From: Psychrilyobacter sp.
Lineage (GTDB): Bacteria > Fusobacteriota > Fusobacteriia > Fusobacteriales > Fusobacteriaceae
Direction of reading: 5' to 3'
Length of the DNA: 5,875 bases
NCBI GenBank assembly: GCA_023145315.1
Contig: JAGLEA010000189.1
Location: forward strand, 1 to 5,875
Shown: one piece after another, positions 4,272 through 5,875 of the stretch
How the letters are laid out: every line of letters starts with the position of its first letter
Numbering within the stretch: position 1 is the first letter of the stretch
The notes under the pieces: model-generated
Database searches by the model: none
Told to the model about the DNA's origin: nothing
The model's input: only the letters and a program-made list of their open reading frames with translations
Translations under genes and position numbers: made by a program

Positions 4272-5875
4272 ATGAATAAAATTTTTTTTAATAAAAAAGA
4301 AAATATTGTGGATGAGGCAATAAATGGATTATTAGCAACAAATAAACACGATAATTTAGTAAAATTAAATTTTGGAGAAAATATAAGGGTTGTTTCTAGA
4401 AGAAATATTGAAAAAAACAAGGTATCTATTATTTCAGGTGGTGGTTCAGGACATGAACCAGCACATGCAGGATTTGTAGGTAAAGGAATGCTAAGTGCAG
4501 CTGTTTGTGGTGATATATTCGCCTCTCCTAGTATAGATGCAGTGTTGAGTGCAATATTAGCTGTTTCAGGAAAAGCTGGTTGTTTACTTATCGTAAAAAA
4601 TTATACTGGAGATCGTTTAAATTTTGGATTAGCAGCAGAAAGAGCTAAAAAGATGGGAATTCCAGTAGAAGTAGTGATAGTAAAGGAAGATATTGCAATA
4701 AAAGATGCAGATCAACCTAGAGGATTAGCAGGAACTCTTTTTGTTCATAAAGTAGCGGGATACTATGCAGAACAAGGAGCGAGCTTAGACAAAGTTAAAA
4801 AGATGGCTGAAGAATGTAATAAAAGAATTGCAACAATAGGTGTAGCAATTACTAATTGCAGAATTCCAGGTGTAGATTATACAGATAGAATTACAGAAGG
4901 TGAAGCAGAATTAGGACTTGGAATTCATGGTGAACCAGGGATTAATTTATTAAAATATACACAATCTCAAGAGCTAAGTAAAGAACTTATGAAAAAATTA
5001 GGAGAGCATAACTCTAAAGATAAGAAGTATGCTATATTGATTAATAATTTAGGTGGGATATCTCCTTTAGAGATGAGTTTAATAACAAATGATATTTTCA
5101 AAGAAGAATTTTTTATGATGTGTGATTACTTTGTAGGACCTTCTACTTATATGACTTCTATCGATATGAAGGGATTTTCAATATCATCAGTCGAGTTGAC
5201 AGAGGATATATTGATAGCATTAAAAAGTGAGGTAGAGGTAGAAGCTTGGACAGGAATTACTCCTAAAAGAACGATCAAATCTCAACCTTTAGAAAGAAAG
5301 ACTAAAAATATAGAATATAAAGCAACTAAAAATGAGGACGTAAAGGATATATTAGGGGTAATATGCAATGCTATAATAAACTCTGAAGATGAACTTAATA
5401 GATTAGATAGTTTAGTTGGAGATGGAGATACAGGATCTACATTTAAAAGTGGAGCAAGAGAAATTTTAAATTGTTCTGAAAATAATAATCTTCCATTAGA
5501 TGACTTAGGATTATTATTCCAAGTGATAGGAGAAAAGTTAGCTGTTGTTATGGGAGGATCTAGTGGTGTATTACTATCGATCTTTTTTACAGCTTCAGGA
5601 GCAGAATATGAAGTGAAAAATAATCTTTCAGAGTCACTTTTAAAAGGATTGGAACAAATGAAGTTTTTTGGTGGAGCAAGTATAGGAGATTGTACGATGA
5701 TTGATGCTTTAGAACCCGCATTATTAGGTTTAAAAAAAGATGGGCTGGCTATAGCTATTGAAGAAGCTATAAAAGGTGCAGAATCAACATCACAAATGTT
5801 AAAAGCTAAAGCAGGAAGATCTTCATATGTTAATGAGGAGAATTTAAAAGGGGTAAAAGATCCAGGAGCATTAGC
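4272..5875 (+). CDS. ATP-dependent dihydroxyacetone (glycerone) kinase, DhaK-DhaL fusion, 3' end cut by window edge
   Basis: Phosphorylates dihydroxyacetone to DHAP with ATP, in the cytosol. 534 codons are open to the edge without a stop. Residues 1 to about 335 are the DhaK (Dak1) domain: GGGSGHEPAH (56-65), K109 and D114 in KNYTGD, and H219 in GIHGEPG, the residue that binds the substrate covalently. A linker (about 337-356) leads to the DhaL (Dak2) ATP domain, with D379, D384 and D386 in LDSLVGDGDTG, then GGSSG and GGASIGDCTMIDALEPA. H219 and the three aspartates sit one position from H220, D380, D385 and D387 of the fused Citrobacter freundii enzyme, so the two proteins are nearly collinear. 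C474 in GDCTMID replaces a usually basic residue. The closing GVKDPGALA suggests only about 15-40 residues are missing. The fusion implies direct use of ATP rather than the PTS-fed three-subunit DhaKLM. Third gene of the glp operon. Confidence 0.95.
   Translation, partial: MNKIFFNKKENIVDEAINGLLATNKHDNLVKLNFGENIRVVSRRNIEKNKVSIISGGGSGHEPAHAGFVGKGMLSAAVCGDIFASPSIDAVLSAILAVSGKAGCLLIVKNYTGDRLNFGLAAERAKKMGIPVEVVIVKEDIAIKDADQPRGLAGTLFVHKVAGYYAEQGASLDKVKKMAEECNKRIATIGVAITNCRIPGVDYTDRITEGEAELGLGIHGEPGINLLKYTQSQELSKELMKKLGEHNSKDKKYAILINNLGGISPLEMSLITNDIFKEEFFMMCDYFVGPSTYMTSIDMKGFSISSVELTEDILIALKSEVEVEAWTGITPKRTIKSQPLERKTKNIEYKATKNEDVKDILGVICNAIINSEDELNRLDSLVGDGDTGSTFKSGAREILNCSENNNLPLDDLGLLFQVIGEKLAVVMGGSSGVLLSIFFTASGAEYEVKNNLSESLLKGLEQMKFFGGASIGDCTMIDALEPALLGLKKDGLAIAIEEAIKGAESTSQMLKAKAGRSSYVNEENLKGVKDPGAL

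Noticed and set aside
5205..5226. TTGACA followed by TATATT within the dihydroxyacetone kinase gene
   Set aside because: Only 5 bases separate the two hexamers, far from the required 16-18, and the sequence is accounted for as coding.
1..5875. CRISPR array, insertion sequence, tRNA or other RNA gene, attachment site
   Set aside because: No spaced direct-repeat array, transposase motif, terminal inverted repeats or cloverleaf-like GGTTCRA arm was seen on either strand. Most of the window is accounted for by ordinary metabolic and membrane-protein genes.

Overview
This is an AT-rich, all plus-strand stretch of bacterial chromosome. It uses A/T-ending codons and AGA/AGG for arginine, and most genes have strong GGAGG-type ribosome binding sites. 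Codon style, compact layout and gene content fit Fusobacteriota (Fusobacterium or a close relative). A low-GC clostridial relative cannot be excluded by eye, and no rRNA or other marker gene is present to settle it.

Layout. Positions 1-30 may hold the last codons of an upstream gene. A HAD-IIA (NagD-like) phosphatase follows at 43-837 and ends in a clear intrinsic terminator (845-871). A MgtC/SapB-family membrane protein lies at 893-1603. The 251-base gap before the next gene holds repeated TTAAC/GTTAA boxes, a near-consensus sigma-70 promoter (TTGACA, 17 bases, TATATT) with eleven A's in its spacer, and a roughly 110-nt leader dominated by a long hairpin followed by a U-tract. The leader feeds a glycerol operon: glpF (glycerol facilitator, true start 1855), glpK (glycerol kinase, 2728-4224) and a DhaK-DhaL fusion dihydroxyacetone kinase. 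That last gene starts at 4272 and runs off the right edge about one C-terminal helix short of its expected end.

Function. GlpF lets glycerol into the cell and GlpK traps it as glycerol-3-phosphate. The fused kinase phosphorylates dihydroxyacetone, the product of glycerol dehydrogenase, to DHAP. The operon therefore joins the phosphorylating and the oxidative routes of glycerol use. The dehydrogenases that complete them (GlpD/GlpA or GpsA; GldA/DhaD) are not in the window.

The individual protein families are well known and I see no wholly new system. The most informative parts are regulatory. The glp leader looks like a terminator/antiterminator switch. The promoter spacer carries a homopolymer that could slip. 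GlpK lacks both known PTS-control sites (the HPr-phosphorylated His of Firmicutes and the IIA-Glc/zinc Glu of enterics) but keeps the fructose-1,6-bisphosphate loop. All coordinates and residue numbers were counted by hand.
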